IMG/VR virus record: IMGVR_UViG_3300037508_001628
Span: 1 to 34,005 of that record
DNA from: a virus
DNA: 34,005 nt
Strand: one strand, 5' to 3'
Below the pieces are notes generated by a model, which saw only the letters and a program-made list of their open reading frames with translations, did not search any database and had not been told where the DNA came from. The position numbers and the translations under genes were made by a program. This document shows, one piece after another, positions 7,732-17,117 of this stretch. Numbering within the stretch: the stretch's first letter is position 1; each line of letters starts with the position of its first letter.

Positions 7732-7907
7732 GTACCCCCCAAAATTTCGAATCGTTATACAATAGAATTTACAGTATTAAAAATTTTATTGCTATCTAAT
7801 AAAAAATTGAATCGTTGCAAATTATTTTTTTTAATTTAACTTTTGCATTTTTTTAAACTGAGTGAATTTTTAAAAAAATAAATTAAACATAAAATAAAGA
7901 TTACCAA

Positions 7908-7936
7908 TTGTTTAAGAATTGTTATTGTGCTATATT
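7908..7936 (+). promoter_or_regulatory. Promoter of the plus-strand membrane-protein pair
   Basis: TTGTTT (7908-7913) and TATATT (7931-7936) are separated by 17 bp, with an extended TGC before the -10. The string TGCTATATTTCTAGCAT (7928-7944) recurs with two changes at 33235. The SD (AGGAGG) and ATG 7959 follow. The surrounding 7732-7958 has no gene. Confidence 0.65.
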
Positions 7937-7958
7937 TCTAGCATAAATAGGAGGTAAG

Positions 7959-8159
7959 ATGAATTCAAATTTAGATATTGTAATAGCCATAGTAGGTTCT
8001 TCAATAGGTCTTATGGTTGGTGTAATTGGGCTCTTTTTATGGATAAGATCTGAAGCTAATTCAGACAGAAGATTTTTTCAAAATAGCCAAGAAAACGATA
8101 GAAGGGAAATTTATAGATTAGAAAAAAGGCTCGAGAAGCTTTTAAAAAATAGGAAATAG
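7959..8159 (+). CDS. Small single-TM protein, holin/spanin-class candidate
   Basis: 66 residues with SD AGGAGG before ATG 7959. One hydrophobic segment of about 22 residues (IVIAIVGSSIGLMVGVIGLFLW) is followed by a charged coiled-coil-like tail rich in Arg, Glu and Lys (YRLEKRLEKLLK). It is first in a two-gene plus-strand unit inserted between late minus-strand genes and has its own promoter. Lysis (holin or inner spanin) is a reasonable guess from size and topology, but nothing specific confirms it. Confidence 0.65.
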   Translation: MNSNLDIVIAIVGSSIGLMVGVIGLFLWIRSEANSDRRFFQNSQENDRREIYRLEKRLEKLLKNRK

Positions 8160-8161
8160 AA

Positions 8162-8329
8162 ATGTTCATACAAAAATGGGACTTAATTTGTTTGTTTTTA
8201 TTAACTACCTATCCTGTAGTTGATAAAATGTTTATATCTCTTCAAAGGAAATTAAAAAAAATGGAAAAATTTTGTGAAAGAGGAGAAAATATGTGCAATG
8301 AGTATATTAAAAAACATAAAACTAAGTAG
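8162..8329 (+). CDS. Small membrane-anchored basic protein
   Basis: 55 residues from ATG 8162, SD AGGA 7 nt upstream, 2 nt after the stop of the previous gene. The N-terminus has a hydrophobic segment (LICLFLLTTYPVV) and the rest is Lys-rich and helical with two Cys. It probably acts with the TM protein before it. The final 8 nt overlap the convergent minus-strand gene. Confidence 0.6.
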   Translation: MFIQKWDLICLFLLTTYPVVDKMFISLQRKLKKMEKFCERGENMCNEYIKKHKTK

Positions 8330-10868
8330 CAACTTTTAGATAATTCCAACCAGGATTTGATGCTATTGCTTCTATTCTTTTAGCCCTTGCAGGACCATAT
8401 TTTTTCTTTAATTCTTTTCTATAAATCATTTTTTGATAATCTTGCATTTTTGAGAATTTAATGGCTTCATCTCTATCCACTTTAATATTAAATATCCATT
8501 TACCGGTATATGCTCCGGTTCCTCCTCCTAAAGCAAATTTATACAATTTATGTATAAATCTTAATGTAGAATTTAATTTTCTATTATATTTTTTCCCTTG
8601 TTTAAAAATTTTACCGATCATTTTTGCCCAATTCATATAAGCTTTTTCCTGTTCTTTATTTCCAGGTTCAGGTTTTTCGGATCTAAATTTAGGCCCATCT
8701 TTTTTCATTTTTTCATCGTAAAATTTTTTAAATTTCTCTTCTTTTTCAAAATCGGAACCTTTTCCAGACAATATCTCATCAGCTTTCAAAATAGTTTCAT
8801 CTATTTGATCATTCATCTTTTTTGCTTCTTCTTTTCCATATAAAGCTTCTTGAGCTTTTTCTATATTTTCAGGAGATGGATCTTTAATTGCTTTATTTAC
8901 AATTTCTTGTAATTTTTTGTCCGGCTGTAATTTTCCTTTTAATTTTTCTTTTCTTGCAACAGACTTTCCTAAGTCTTGAAGAGCTTTTCTTCTTAAATGA
9001 AGTTTTAAATTATTTTTATTCTGTTCCAATAATTTTTCAGCAACATCAATAGCCTTGTCTAATTGCCCTTTTTTTTCTAAAGGAGTAGTCATTTTTTTTT
9101 GTTTAAGTTGCTTTAATTTATTTTCATATGCTTGTATTCTAGAATTAAGCAATCTAGTTTGAGTGTCTTCAGGCAACATTTCTGTTCCTGGGATTACTCT
9201 TTTCTTTTTAAGTCCTTCAAATTCTTGAGCTCTTTTATCAGGCCTAACAATCTCTTCTGGTGCTCTTGTTGCAATTTTATGTTCTAAATTCTCAACATCA
9301 TTAAAAGATTCTAATTCAAGCTCTCTATTTGATTTATAAGGCATCGCAGTATTTTTTTGATATTGAAGACCTTTTACAACTTCATGAGCTTCCTCAGTCA
9401 TATATCTCAATCTATCAATAACATTTTTTACATGCTCTAAAGATTCAACAGGTGCCCTCATTTTTAACATATAAGATAAATTGTCTTTGGCTTTATTAAG
9501 TTCTTTTGAAAAAGATGTGTATCGATTAATAGCTTGAGGAAGATCCCTTTTTGCTTCATCTATAATCATTTTTTCTCTAGCAACGGTAGCTGCCTGTTTA
9601 TTTTTAGGCTTATCTCTTTCTGCGATTCGAGCATCTTCAGCCGCAACTTCTTCTTTAATATATTTAGTTCTTTTGTAATATTGCAATTGATCTTGAAGAA
9701 TTTGAGAACGCCTTGCTATATTTTTTAAATCAGATTCAGCAAATATTCTTGAAATAGTTTCATTTAAAACTGAAGGGGATAATTTTTTTACTTCATTCCA
9801 AACTTTAGTAAATTCAGCAACTGCACCTGGATCACCTTTTTGAAGAGCATCCATAGGGACGCCAGCTTGTTCAGCTCTTTGTAATGTATAAGATAACAAA
9901 GCTTCTGAAGGTTTTGCAGATTCCGAAGAAAGTCCTTTAACTTTTAATTTAGATGCAACTTTCCAAATAGGAGATAATATTTTTTGTAATCCTTCAAATG
10001 CACCTTGGGCAACAGCACCTACTAAAAAATGCTTGCCAACATCATCAGTATTAATTTCGCCTTTATTTAAAGAATCTTTTATTGATTCATAACCAGAATA
10101 AGCAGCTCCAGACGCAAACATACGTCCTAATAATTTTTTACCTATCCCAAATTTACCAAGAGTTCCACCTACTAATTTATATGTTTGTGATATATTAGGA
10201 AGAGAACCAATAGCCGTTCCTACTTGTCTGTATCCTTCACCAACATTTGCTTGTTTTCTATATTCTTCAGACAATTCAGGCATAAATTTTCTAAGAAAAG
10301 GTTCAGATCCACCAAAAGTAATGGCTTGAAGTGCATTGGCTCCTCCAACAATAAAACCTAACCTGTCTTTATATGTAGATTGTTCTTTTTTAGAAAGTTG
10401 TGATACTTGTTCAGGAGATAACCGAAGCAAATCGTTATAAGAAAGATCTAATACTTTCTTTTTAGGATCAAAATTTTCAACACCTTTTCCTACTATTTTT
10501 TGAGCTTCTGAACTTAAAGAAGATTTTTTTTCCTGTAATTGATTAGAAAATTCATTAAAATCTGGCAAATTGAAATTTTGTAACCTTCCTTCTTGAAGAT
10601 CATTTAAAGCTTTAAAAGTCGCCTCATTATCATCTAATCCTAGATCTCTATATTCATTTGCTTTTAAGTAAAGTTTTTGAGCATCTTCATTTGACGGTTG
10701 TAATTTACTAAATCCTAAAATAGATTTAATAGTTGGGAGTAAATTCTTTCTTTCAGAAGGTTTAATTTGATTTATAGATTCTGCAAATTGTTGGCCACCC
10801 TGAGCAAAAGCAACTCCTAACTTTTCTTTAAAAGAAGGCTTTCTATTCTGTTTAAGGATTTCAACCAT
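8322..10868 (-). CDS. Large helical internal virion/ejection protein candidate
   Basis: 848 residues. The N-terminal 120 residues are charged and helical (KEKLGVAFAQGGQQFAESINQ). Residues about 170-300 hold small-residue, mildly hydrophobic stretches (FIVGGANALQ, FASGAAYSGY, HFLVGAVAQGAFEG). Residues about 380-760 are very Lys/Glu-rich with coiled-coil character, and a final segment (YKFALGGGTGAYTGKWIF) could touch membranes. In podoviruses, long helical proteins near the connector genes are usually carried in the head and ejected with DNA. No lysozyme or protease motif was recognised. The upstream gene is also ejection-protein-like. Confidence 0.55.
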   Translation of the reverse strand: MVEILKQNRKPSFKEKLGVAFAQGGQQFAESINQIKPSERKNLLPTIKSILGFSKLQPSNEDAQKLYLKANEYRDLGLDDNEATFKALNDLQEGRLQNFNLPDFNEFSNQLQEKKSSLSSEAQKIVGKGVENFDPKKKVLDLSYNDLLRLSPEQVSQLSKKEQSTYKDRLGFIVGGANALQAITFGGSEPFLRKFMPELSEEYRKQANVGEGYRQVGTAIGSLPNISQTYKLVGGTLGKFGIGKKLLGRMFASGAAYSGYESIKDSLNKGEINTDDVGKHFLVGAVAQGAFEGLQKILSPIWKVASKLKVKGLSSESAKPSEALLSYTLQRAEQAGVPMDALQKGDPGAVAEFTKVWNEVKKLSPSVLNETISRIFAESDLKNIARRSQILQDQLQYYKRTKYIKEEVAAEDARIAERDKPKNKQAATVAREKMIIDEAKRDLPQAINRYTSFSKELNKAKDNLSYMLKMRAPVESLEHVKNVIDRLRYMTEEAHEVVKGLQYQKNTAMPYKSNRELELESFNDVENLEHKIATRAPEEIVRPDKRAQEFEGLKKKRVIPGTEMLPEDTQTRLLNSRIQAYENKLKQLKQKKMTTPLEKKGQLDKAIDVAEKLLEQNKNNLKLHLRRKALQDLGKSVARKEKLKGKLQPDKKLQEIVNKAIKDPSPENIEKAQEALYGKEEAKKMNDQIDETILKADEILSGKGSDFEKEEKFKKFYDEKMKKDGPKFRSEKPEPGNKEQEKAYMNWAKMIGKIFKQGKKYNRKLNSTLRFIHKLYKFALGGGTGAYTGKWIFNIKVDRDEAIKFSKMQDYQKMIYRKELKKKYGPARAKRIEAIASNPGWNYLKVAT

Positions 10869-10881
10869 AACTTCTCCTAAA

Positions 10882-11466
10882 TTACATAAATGCTCTTCCG
10901 GCTGCTGCCCCTATTGAGCCACCTATTTGAGCTCCTGGAAACCCTCCAAAAAATCCACCAGCTGCAGCTCCTAATAAAGGTAATCCACCTCCTAGTATGC
11001 TTTCAAAAAAAGACTTAGGATTTTGTTTTTCTAATAAATAATTATCATACGGTTTTTGACCAAGCAATTGATTTCCCATTCCCATTAAATCACGCAAAGC
11101 TTGTTGCTGTATTCCCATTCTTTGTGATTGCAATTGAGATGCAAAATATTGCGTCGCTTGGTTTGCTGTATTTTGAAAACCACTTGATTTACGGCTTCCT
11201 AATCCCATGCCTGAAAATCTTGAGGCAAGACCTCCCTGAAGACCTTGGAATTGTCTCATAGCCGGTGCTTCTAATTGAGAAAATTGAGATTGATCTCCTG
11301 CTGCAAGTTTACCTAAAAAACTATCTGGTCCTAATTGTCCAAACATGCTTTGAAATAATTGCATTTGTTCTGGTGTAAAATTAGGAAGTTTTACCTGGTT
11401 ATAACCGGTTCCTTTTAAAGAATTAGATTTGCCATACCCCATAGTATTATTTAATGGAAAAGACAT
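10882..11466 (-). CDS. Ejection-like virion protein with glycine-zipper C-terminus
   Basis: 194 residues. The N-terminal half is Gln-rich and helical (FTPEQMQLFQSMFGQLGPDS, LEAPAMRQFQGLQGGLASRF), with an RKSSGFQNTANQATQYFA segment. The last 45 residues are a glycine-zipper-like hydrophobic tail (GGGLPLLGAAAGGFFGGFPG ... GGSIGAAAG). Such tails occur in phage proteins that insert in host membranes during DNA entry. It sits directly before the 848-residue helical protein (13 nt apart), and the two probably act together. SD is weak but present (GAGAGG). Confidence 0.55.
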   Translation of the reverse strand: MSFPLNNTMGYGKSNSLKGTGYNQVKLPNFTPEQMQLFQSMFGQLGPDSFLGKLAAGDQSQFSQLEAPAMRQFQGLQGGLASRFSGMGLGSRKSSGFQNTANQATQYFASQLQSQRMGIQQQALRDLMGMGNQLLGQKPYDNYLLEKQNPKSFFESILGGGLPLLGAAAGGFFGGFPGAQIGGSIGAAAGRAFM

Positions 11467-11610
11467 TAAAACCTCTCTTTTTTCTTATAGTAACATGGTA
11501 AAGGTATTTTTTAAATAAAGCAAAAAAGATAGTTAAGATTTTAAATATTGTATGAAAGAACAGAAAAGTAACCAAAAATCAAATCGATTGGTTAGAACAA
11601 AGTTAATTTT

Positions 11611-12087
11611 TTATGGTACAGACAACCATTCTAAGACAATCCATCCTGAGGTAACAGTTGGTGGAGATCCTCCGCCAGCTGTTAATACTATATTAGTAGG
11701 TGTAATATATACATTTACTTGATTAGTTGCAGAACTTACATCTACATATGGCAACGGATACCAATTAGTTCCATTTGTAAAGGTTCCGTAAATTCTAGTA
11801 AATCCTGCAATTTTATTTAAATCAATTCCGTGAGCTATGTTTCCTGCTGCTGAAAATGTATAAAGTTGTCTTAACGTCTGTTGTTTTTTGGATGACCCTT
11901 GTAGATACCAAGCTTCTCCTGTGGTAACAGAGTTTGATAAAGCATAAATGCCAATCGTTCTATTATTTACCGAACTTGCTATATCAATATAAGCTTTGTC
12001 AATCTGTACAGACAATTCTTTTATATCATCATGCGGAAAGTCACGTTGCTGACGGAGATATGGACTTTTTTGTATAGGGTTAGACAT
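11611..12087 (-). CDS. Small beta-rich virion protein, unknown
   Basis: 158 residues. The N-terminal 40 residues are charged (SPYLRQQRDFPHDDIKELSV) and the rest is beta-rich, ending SGWIVLEWLSVP. No SD stands before ATG 12087. It lies between the 1020-residue tail protein and the ejection-like genes, so a tail-tube closure or adaptor role is possible but unproven. Confidence 0.55.
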   Translation of the reverse strand: MSNPIQKSPYLRQQRDFPHDDIKELSVQIDKAYIDIASSVNNRTIGIYALSNSVTTGEAWYLQGSSKKQQTLRQLYTFSAAGNIAHGIDLNKIAGFTRIYGTFTNGTNWYPLPYVDVSSATNQVNVYITPTNIVLTAGGGSPPTVTSGWIVLEWLSVP

Positions 12088-12135
12088 ATATTAAAAGTTT
12101 TAATATAACTTTAAATTGTAACAAAAAGGTTTGCA

Positions 12136-12276
12136 ATGAAAAAGTCATTTAAAAAAAAGTCCGATAAGCAAATGAAGAGTTTTAAAAACATGAATGACAT
12201 GCATGAGCCAAAATCAAACATGAAAGCTCATAAAATGGATAAAAAGGTTTATAAAGCAGCTGCTAGATCAAGATAA
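12136..12276 (+). CDS. Small very basic protein on the opposite strand
   Basis: 46 residues, about one third Lys/Arg, with regular Met spacing (KNMNDMHEPKSNMKAHKMDK). ATG 12136 has AAAGG 6 nt upstream. It sits in the short gap between two minus-strand late genes and overlaps the end of the larger one by 9 nt. A nucleic-acid-binding role would fit the charge. No family is recognised. Confidence 0.5.
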   Translation: MKKSFKKKSDKQMKSFKNMNDMHEPKSNMKAHKMDKKVYKAAARSR

Positions 12277-15200
12277 CATCGCAGAGGGAGAGACTGTCGC
12301 TTGTATTGCATGACATGAGATTTCAGCTTGTGCTAAATATGGGTCTTTCATTTGCGATTCACTTAAAGTTACACCAATTTGAAATGTATCTCCCAAAAGA
12401 CTTGTATTCATCCTATGCCATATTTGCTGTTGATTTTTTGCAGTAGGCATTTGAAGATTTGTATTTGCAGGAGTTAATCCTAAATTAGTGCTTTCTGGGC
12501 ATGTGTAAACTATTTGAGAATAAATTAAACCATTCGGGTCATCTGCAATTTCAGGATTATTCCAAGCATCAGCGTCGTTTTGATTCAAATAAATATTTAT
12601 TGTTACTTGCCCACTCTGAGTGAAGTCAAATAAGTATTTTTGAGATTGCAATCTAACTTTTTTGCCTTGATCCCAGTAAGGATTAAATTGTTTTGTTCTA
12701 AAATCAGGAACGCTTAATCTAGAAAATGTACCAAGACCCATGTAAGCAGTACTTATTGTGCCTCCACTTGAGTAAGCAGTAAATGTTGTCGAATTAACAT
12801 TTAATGTAATTGTTGTAGAAGTTGCTGCGTCAACTCTGTAAGTGTTTCCATTTAATTGAACCATTCCTACGACACCAGATATTGTCACATAATCGCCTAC
12901 TTGAAACGTGTTGCTTGTAGTTACAACGCATGGATTTGCTTGTGTAATACCTGTGATGGAAGATTGTTTTGTTACAGGTAATGTATCTATTTTAAATGTG
13001 TTTCTATCTATAACTTCGTCTACTTGAACTATTGTACCATTTAATGAAGTAATCCCTAAACAGCCTGTAATATATAGATAGTCATCAGCTTCGACGCAAT
13101 GATCGGTTGAAGAAACAATTAATCCATTAATTGATAAAATGGTTCCTGAAGGTGCTTCATTCGTTGATTCTTCATCTTTTATAAGTACATACCCTTGAGC
13201 ATTTCCTGCAATTATACTGGCAAAATTTGCATAAGTTACACCTGAATCCCAAGTTGTGTTCCAATCGTCCCACGTAGGATAAGGAATTGTATCCCAAGTA
13301 AAACCAACAGATGATCTATAGCTTCCTTGACATGTATAACTTTCTTTAAAAATAGCCCATGTCCCTTCTCGATAATTGTAAAAAAAAGTTCGGTTTGGAA
13401 AAATTAAATTATCACTTCCTTGTGAAGCACCTGTTGGATAAGTAAATGTGATCCATTCTCTATAAAAATCTCTAATAGCATTTACTCTTGCAGCCCCATT
13501 ATCAATTTGTTGAATTTGAAATACTTGATCAGGAATCTCTAAATCAATTCTTTGCGTGTTTTGTTGATCTGTTTTTACAATACCATATGGGCCTACAGTT
13601 AAAGCTCCTGCATCCATAGTAATGCTTGCAAAAGTAGAAAAAGCGCCGTATTCAAAGTTAATACCAAAAAAAAGAAAAGGATTTATGTCATCGCCTGTGT
13701 ATACAAATCTTGTTTGTGTAGAAGTAAATCCTATTAAAAGAACATCTTGGTTAAAATCTAAAGTTACTATGTTTTGATCAAGACCACTAGAAAGGTATCC
13801 GCCTAATCCTGTTTGATCAACATAGTAAGATTTTATATCATACGTTTGGTTAAATGGAGTAAGTTTGTTGTAATATGGAGTTCCATTCCAGCTCCAAATA
13901 ACAGTATCTCTTAACTGAATTGCATTTCCGCCAACAGCTTGTATGTATGGACTAAAAAATAACAACCTATCTTTGAAAGCATAAATCATTAATGCTCCCA
14001 CTAAATAATATCTTTCTTGAGGGAGATTGTTAATAGAAACAACAGTATTACTTAAAGGAGGAGCAAAATTTACCCATCCTTTAGAACCGGATGTAGGTAA
14101 ACCTGTACCATCTGTTGGATCACCATCGTACCATTTTATCCCATCGTCTAAATATGACTCATTGGTTAACATTTGTACTATTCCATTCCCTGAAAAAGTA
14201 ACATTTTCAGGAGCGCCTTCATCATCAGTAAATGTAACAACATAGTTTCCATTTGCAGCATCGGAATTAGTTGAAACAACTCCTGTCAATCCATTAGATG
14301 AACCAGATGGCCATTCATTAAAAAACAAATAGTCTCCCACTAAAAGCTTAGTAAAATTAGCTCCACCAGATTTAAAATTAAATGTAACTTCATTACTACT
14401 AGAACCAGACGTGTAAGTACCATTTAAGTAATGAAAGCCAGGATTTCCATTTGTTGCCCATAAAGCACCAGAATAATTAGTTGTCCAAAACTGCTCAAAA
14501 TCTTGCCCAAACCATCTTGTTGGAAATTTTGAACTCTTGTAATAACTTGTGTTATAAAAAAATTTACCTGCATCTAAAAATTGATATGATTTTTCTGTAT
14601 CAAATGCAAGAAGTAAAGGATATAAAGATGTTTGGCTTAAAAAGTTTTTTAATCCCATAACAGGGCGTGAGGGAAAAATAGAAAAATTACCAGTTACTAC
14701 ATTTGAAGCACCATTTGCTATTTGTATCATTCCAGATGTGTAATTTATAACACCAGTTCCACCTAAATTACCAATGAGTGTTCCGTTTTGAGGAAATGGG
14801 TCTGTGTAAACTTGACCAGAAATTACTAATAAAATAGTTCCAGCTGCTAAGGTTGTATTTGCAATGGTAGCAGTTCCACCGCCTGTGTAAGCTGGCATAG
14901 AAGTAGAATTTAAATCTAAAGTAATTGTTGTATCAGTAACTGCTAAGACTCTGTAAAAGTTACCATTAACATTAACCATTCCCCTTACATTATCTATTTT
15001 AACTAAATCTTGGGGTGAGATAATCCCCCCTCTAATAGTTGCAACTGCTGGGTTTGCTTGTGTAATGTTTGTAATGATTGATCCTAAAAGATTGGCTTCA
15101 CCATTTAATAGAGTTATTTCGTTGTCTTGCCAAACTTCTGGTGTAGTTGCAACCAATTCACTTTGTATTTGCAATCTACCTAAATAAGTAGTTCCTCTTT

Positions 15201-15330
15201 TTCTTTTTACTCTTCCTCTCCATGAATAAGCATTTGTCATTAAAGGAAAAGCGTCATTATCAATATTAAAAGCTGTACGATTATTTACCTGACCTTTAGT
15301 AACATTTCCTACATATAGAGTATCTGGCAT
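12268..15330 (-). CDS. Large tail hub/stabilisation-type virion protein (1020 aa)
   Basis: 1020 residues, beta-rich, starting 2 nt after the previous stop. The N-terminus (NVTKGQVNNRTAFNIDNDAF) resembles large podoviral tail proteins that attach to the connector. Two copies of a small beta module occur near residues 85-155 and 790-865 (ITNITQANPAVATIRGG and ITGITQANPCVVTTSNTF, each followed by a VNGN-YRV or LNGN-YRV line). The module resembles the FCCH-like domain seen in many phage tail proteins and also occurs in the paralogues at 17694-21448. Likely the main tail or nozzle subunit. The exact homologue is not identified. Confidence 0.6.
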   Translation of the reverse strand: MPDTLYVGNVTKGQVNNRTAFNIDNDAFPLMTNAYSWRGRVKRKRGTTYLGRLQIQSELVATTPEVWQDNEITLLNGEANLLGSIITNITQANPAVATIRGGIISPQDLVKIDNVRGMVNVNGNFYRVLAVTDTTITLDLNSTSMPAYTGGGTATIANTTLAAGTILLVISGQVYTDPFPQNGTLIGNLGGTGVINYTSGMIQIANGASNVVTGNFSIFPSRPVMGLKNFLSQTSLYPLLLAFDTEKSYQFLDAGKFFYNTSYYKSSKFPTRWFGQDFEQFWTTNYSGALWATNGNPGFHYLNGTYTSGSSSNEVTFNFKSGGANFTKLLVGDYLFFNEWPSGSSNGLTGVVSTNSDAANGNYVVTFTDDEGAPENVTFSGNGIVQMLTNESYLDDGIKWYDGDPTDGTGLPTSGSKGWVNFAPPLSNTVVSINNLPQERYYLVGALMIYAFKDRLLFFSPYIQAVGGNAIQLRDTVIWSWNGTPYYNKLTPFNQTYDIKSYYVDQTGLGGYLSSGLDQNIVTLDFNQDVLLIGFTSTQTRFVYTGDDINPFLFFGINFEYGAFSTFASITMDAGALTVGPYGIVKTDQQNTQRIDLEIPDQVFQIQQIDNGAARVNAIRDFYREWITFTYPTGASQGSDNLIFPNRTFFYNYREGTWAIFKESYTCQGSYRSSVGFTWDTIPYPTWDDWNTTWDSGVTYANFASIIAGNAQGYVLIKDEESTNEAPSGTILSINGLIVSSTDHCVEADDYLYITGCLGITSLNGTIVQVDEVIDRNTFKIDTLPVTKQSSITGITQANPCVVTTSNTFQVGDYVTISGVVGMVQLNGNTYRVDAATSTTITLNVNSTTFTAYSSGGTISTAYMGLGTFSRLSVPDFRTKQFNPYWDQGKKVRLQSQKYLFDFTQSGQVTINIYLNQNDADAWNNPEIADDPNGLIYSQIVYTCPESTNLGLTPANTNLQMPTAKNQQQIWHRMNTSLLGDTFQIGVTLSESQMKDPYLAQAEISCHAIQATVSPSAMLS

Positions 15331-15332
15331 CT

Positions 15333-15935
15333 TTAAGCCTGTAAAATTAATATTTGATAAGTTCCATTGTTATTACCAAGAAATGTAATTTGAGACGAAG
15401 TAAGAGTGTAATCTGGATCGCCCGATCCGCTTACTCTGGCCCCTGCAAATAAAACAATAGCATTATTATTTGATGTTGATGAAGCTAATGGAGAATTAGC
15501 AAAAGTAATTGTTACAGTACTTGCTGAACTAGGTGGTGTATTAACAGAAGCAATACTGTCTATGTTAAAACCATTACCTGGTTGAAAAGATGGATTAGAT
15601 GTATTTGGTACTGTAAATATGCAAAATACTTTTATTGCATTTAACAAAAAATTAGATTGAGAGTTTTTAAAAAATAGTTGTGAAACACCTGCAGTTGTTG
15701 CAGTACCATTTGCTGAATAAATAATTGATGCAGTTCCAGTTACAGAACTTGGAGAATTAGCAGCTGGAAATGTTATTTGTTTATGCCATCCACCATTTGT
15801 TTGATTGTCAAAAGAGTAGTGATCAACATTTAAAATGCCTTGAGTAGAGTTAAAATTAGATTGCATTAATGGTCTGTCATTTCCTGGATAATGAGTACCA
15901 ATTGGAATTGTGGGGTCATATGTAAAACTTGGCAT
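15333..15935 (-). CDS. Beta-rich virion protein, unknown
   Basis: 200 residues with SD AGGAG before ATG 15935. Ser/Thr/Asn-rich (STSNNNAIVLFAGARVSGSG), no motif recognised. It is tightly packed between the connector candidate (8 nt upstream) and the 1020-residue tail protein, so it is probably a structural partner of the tail. Confidence 0.6.
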   Translation of the reverse strand: MPSFTYDPTIPIGTHYPGNDRPLMQSNFNSTQGILNVDHYSFDNQTNGGWHKQITFPAANSPSSVTGTASIIYSANGTATTAGVSQLFFKNSQSNFLLNAIKVFCIFTVPNTSNPSFQPGNGFNIDSIASVNTPPSSASTVTITFANSPLASSTSNNNAIVLFAGARVSGSGDPDYTLTSSQITFLGNNNGTYQILILQA

Positions 15936-15943
15936 AAAATCTC

Positions 15944-17101
15944 CTAATTATTTGTTGTGCCAAAATTGTTCAAGCCACCTTGACCGCCAATTCCTTGACT
16001 ATATATGGTTGGTGTTCGCGTCGCGGTAAATTGCCTTTGGCTGCGTTTCCATACAAGATTTTCTTGTTCTTTAAACAAGGGCTCATAAAACATAAATTGA
16101 TCAATATCTCCGGTATCTGCAAGTATTTTTCTTGCGGCCCCTCTTGCTAAGTATTCTGACATGTAACTATAAGAAATTGCATTTTCACTACTTAAAAAAG
16201 CAGCAGGTGTTAGATAAGCTCCAAGTTCTACAAGATACTGAGTATTTGGAGGAGGTCTTACAGTAATTGTGTTATTGTAAAACAAAATAGATCTTGGTAT
16301 GCCTTGTTGATAAAAATAGCATTGAGCTTGAATTGGAGAATTAGCTAATGGAGGCTCTGGAAACGTAACATTTACTACACCTGTTTCATAATTTACTGTA
16401 TTTGTGGTTAAGTCATATGAACCAAGAGAACTATTTCCAAAAGGTGCAGGCCCTGTTTCTAAAAGTAAACCATATAAACTTCCATTAGTATTTCCTGATA
16501 AAAATTGACCACTATCAGTTATTACAACATTTGACCCATTTACAGATGTGTATGTAAGATAAACGCCTGCATACACGCTAGTTGTTGGTATTGTAGTTAT
16601 TAATTCATTTGTAAAAATAGGATCAGTTAGGCTACCACTTGCAATTATACCAGACATATCAACATGACCTGGTATTGCGGGGTAAAATGGAAGATTAAAT
16701 TGAAAAGTTTGCGTAGTTCCATCACCTGTTGCAACGTTTGCTAAAGGCTGAATGTAATTTGGCCATAAGTTCCAATAAGTCTCTCTTTGGGTATTAAATT
16801 GGACTTGTATGCCATTTACAAAACATGGAGCAAAAAAACCTTGATATACGGGATAAGGTGCAATATTTTGATTACCTGGTTGTACTTGAGCGCTATAAAG
16901 AGGCATATTATAGCGATCAATTCCTGGAGTTGTCTGAAATCTGTATTGCGTTTTTAAATCAAATAATTGTAACCTAGAATCTAACTCATTGATGTAAAAT
17001 CTATTTACATAATCTATTAACAGATTGTCTGTTATAGTAGAATTTGAAGGTTGTTTTATGATCCTTCTTATGTAAGTTAAAATATCTGATAAAAAATTAA
17101 T
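15944..17101 (-). CDS. Head-tail connector candidate, probable ATT start
   Basis: An ATG lies at 16906, but the frame stays open another 65 codons upstream. That extension is clearly protein-like (FLSDILTYIRRIIKQPSNST, NLLIDYVNRFYINELDSRLQ) and contains no ATG, GTG or TTG that would keep it whole. The best start is ATT 17101, preceded by AGGTG about 5 nt upstream and 16 nt after the previous stop, giving 385 residues. The helical N-terminal segment followed by YRFQTTPGIDRYNMPLY and a beta-rich body fits small tail-adaptor proteins of podoviruses. Function inferred from position next to the tail hub. Confidence 0.6.
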   Translation of the reverse strand: MNFLSDILTYIRRIIKQPSNSTITDNLLIDYVNRFYINELDSRLQLFDLKTQYRFQTTPGIDRYNMPLYSAQVQPGNQNIAPYPVYQGFFAPCFVNGIQVQFNTQRETYWNLWPNYIQPLANVATGDGTTQTFQFNLPFYPAIPGHVDMSGIIASGSLTDPIFTNELITTIPTTSVYAGVYLTYTSVNGSNVVITDSGQFLSGNTNGSLYGLLLETGPAPFGNSSLGSYDLTTNTVNYETGVVNVTFPEPPLANSPIQAQCYFYQQGIPRSILFYNNTITVRPPPNTQYLVELGAYLTPAAFLSSENAISYSYMSEYLARGAARKILADTGDIDQFMFYEPLFKEQENLVWKRSQRQFTATRTPTIYSQGIGGQGGLNNFGTTNN

Positions 17102-17117
17102 ATTACACCTACATTAA

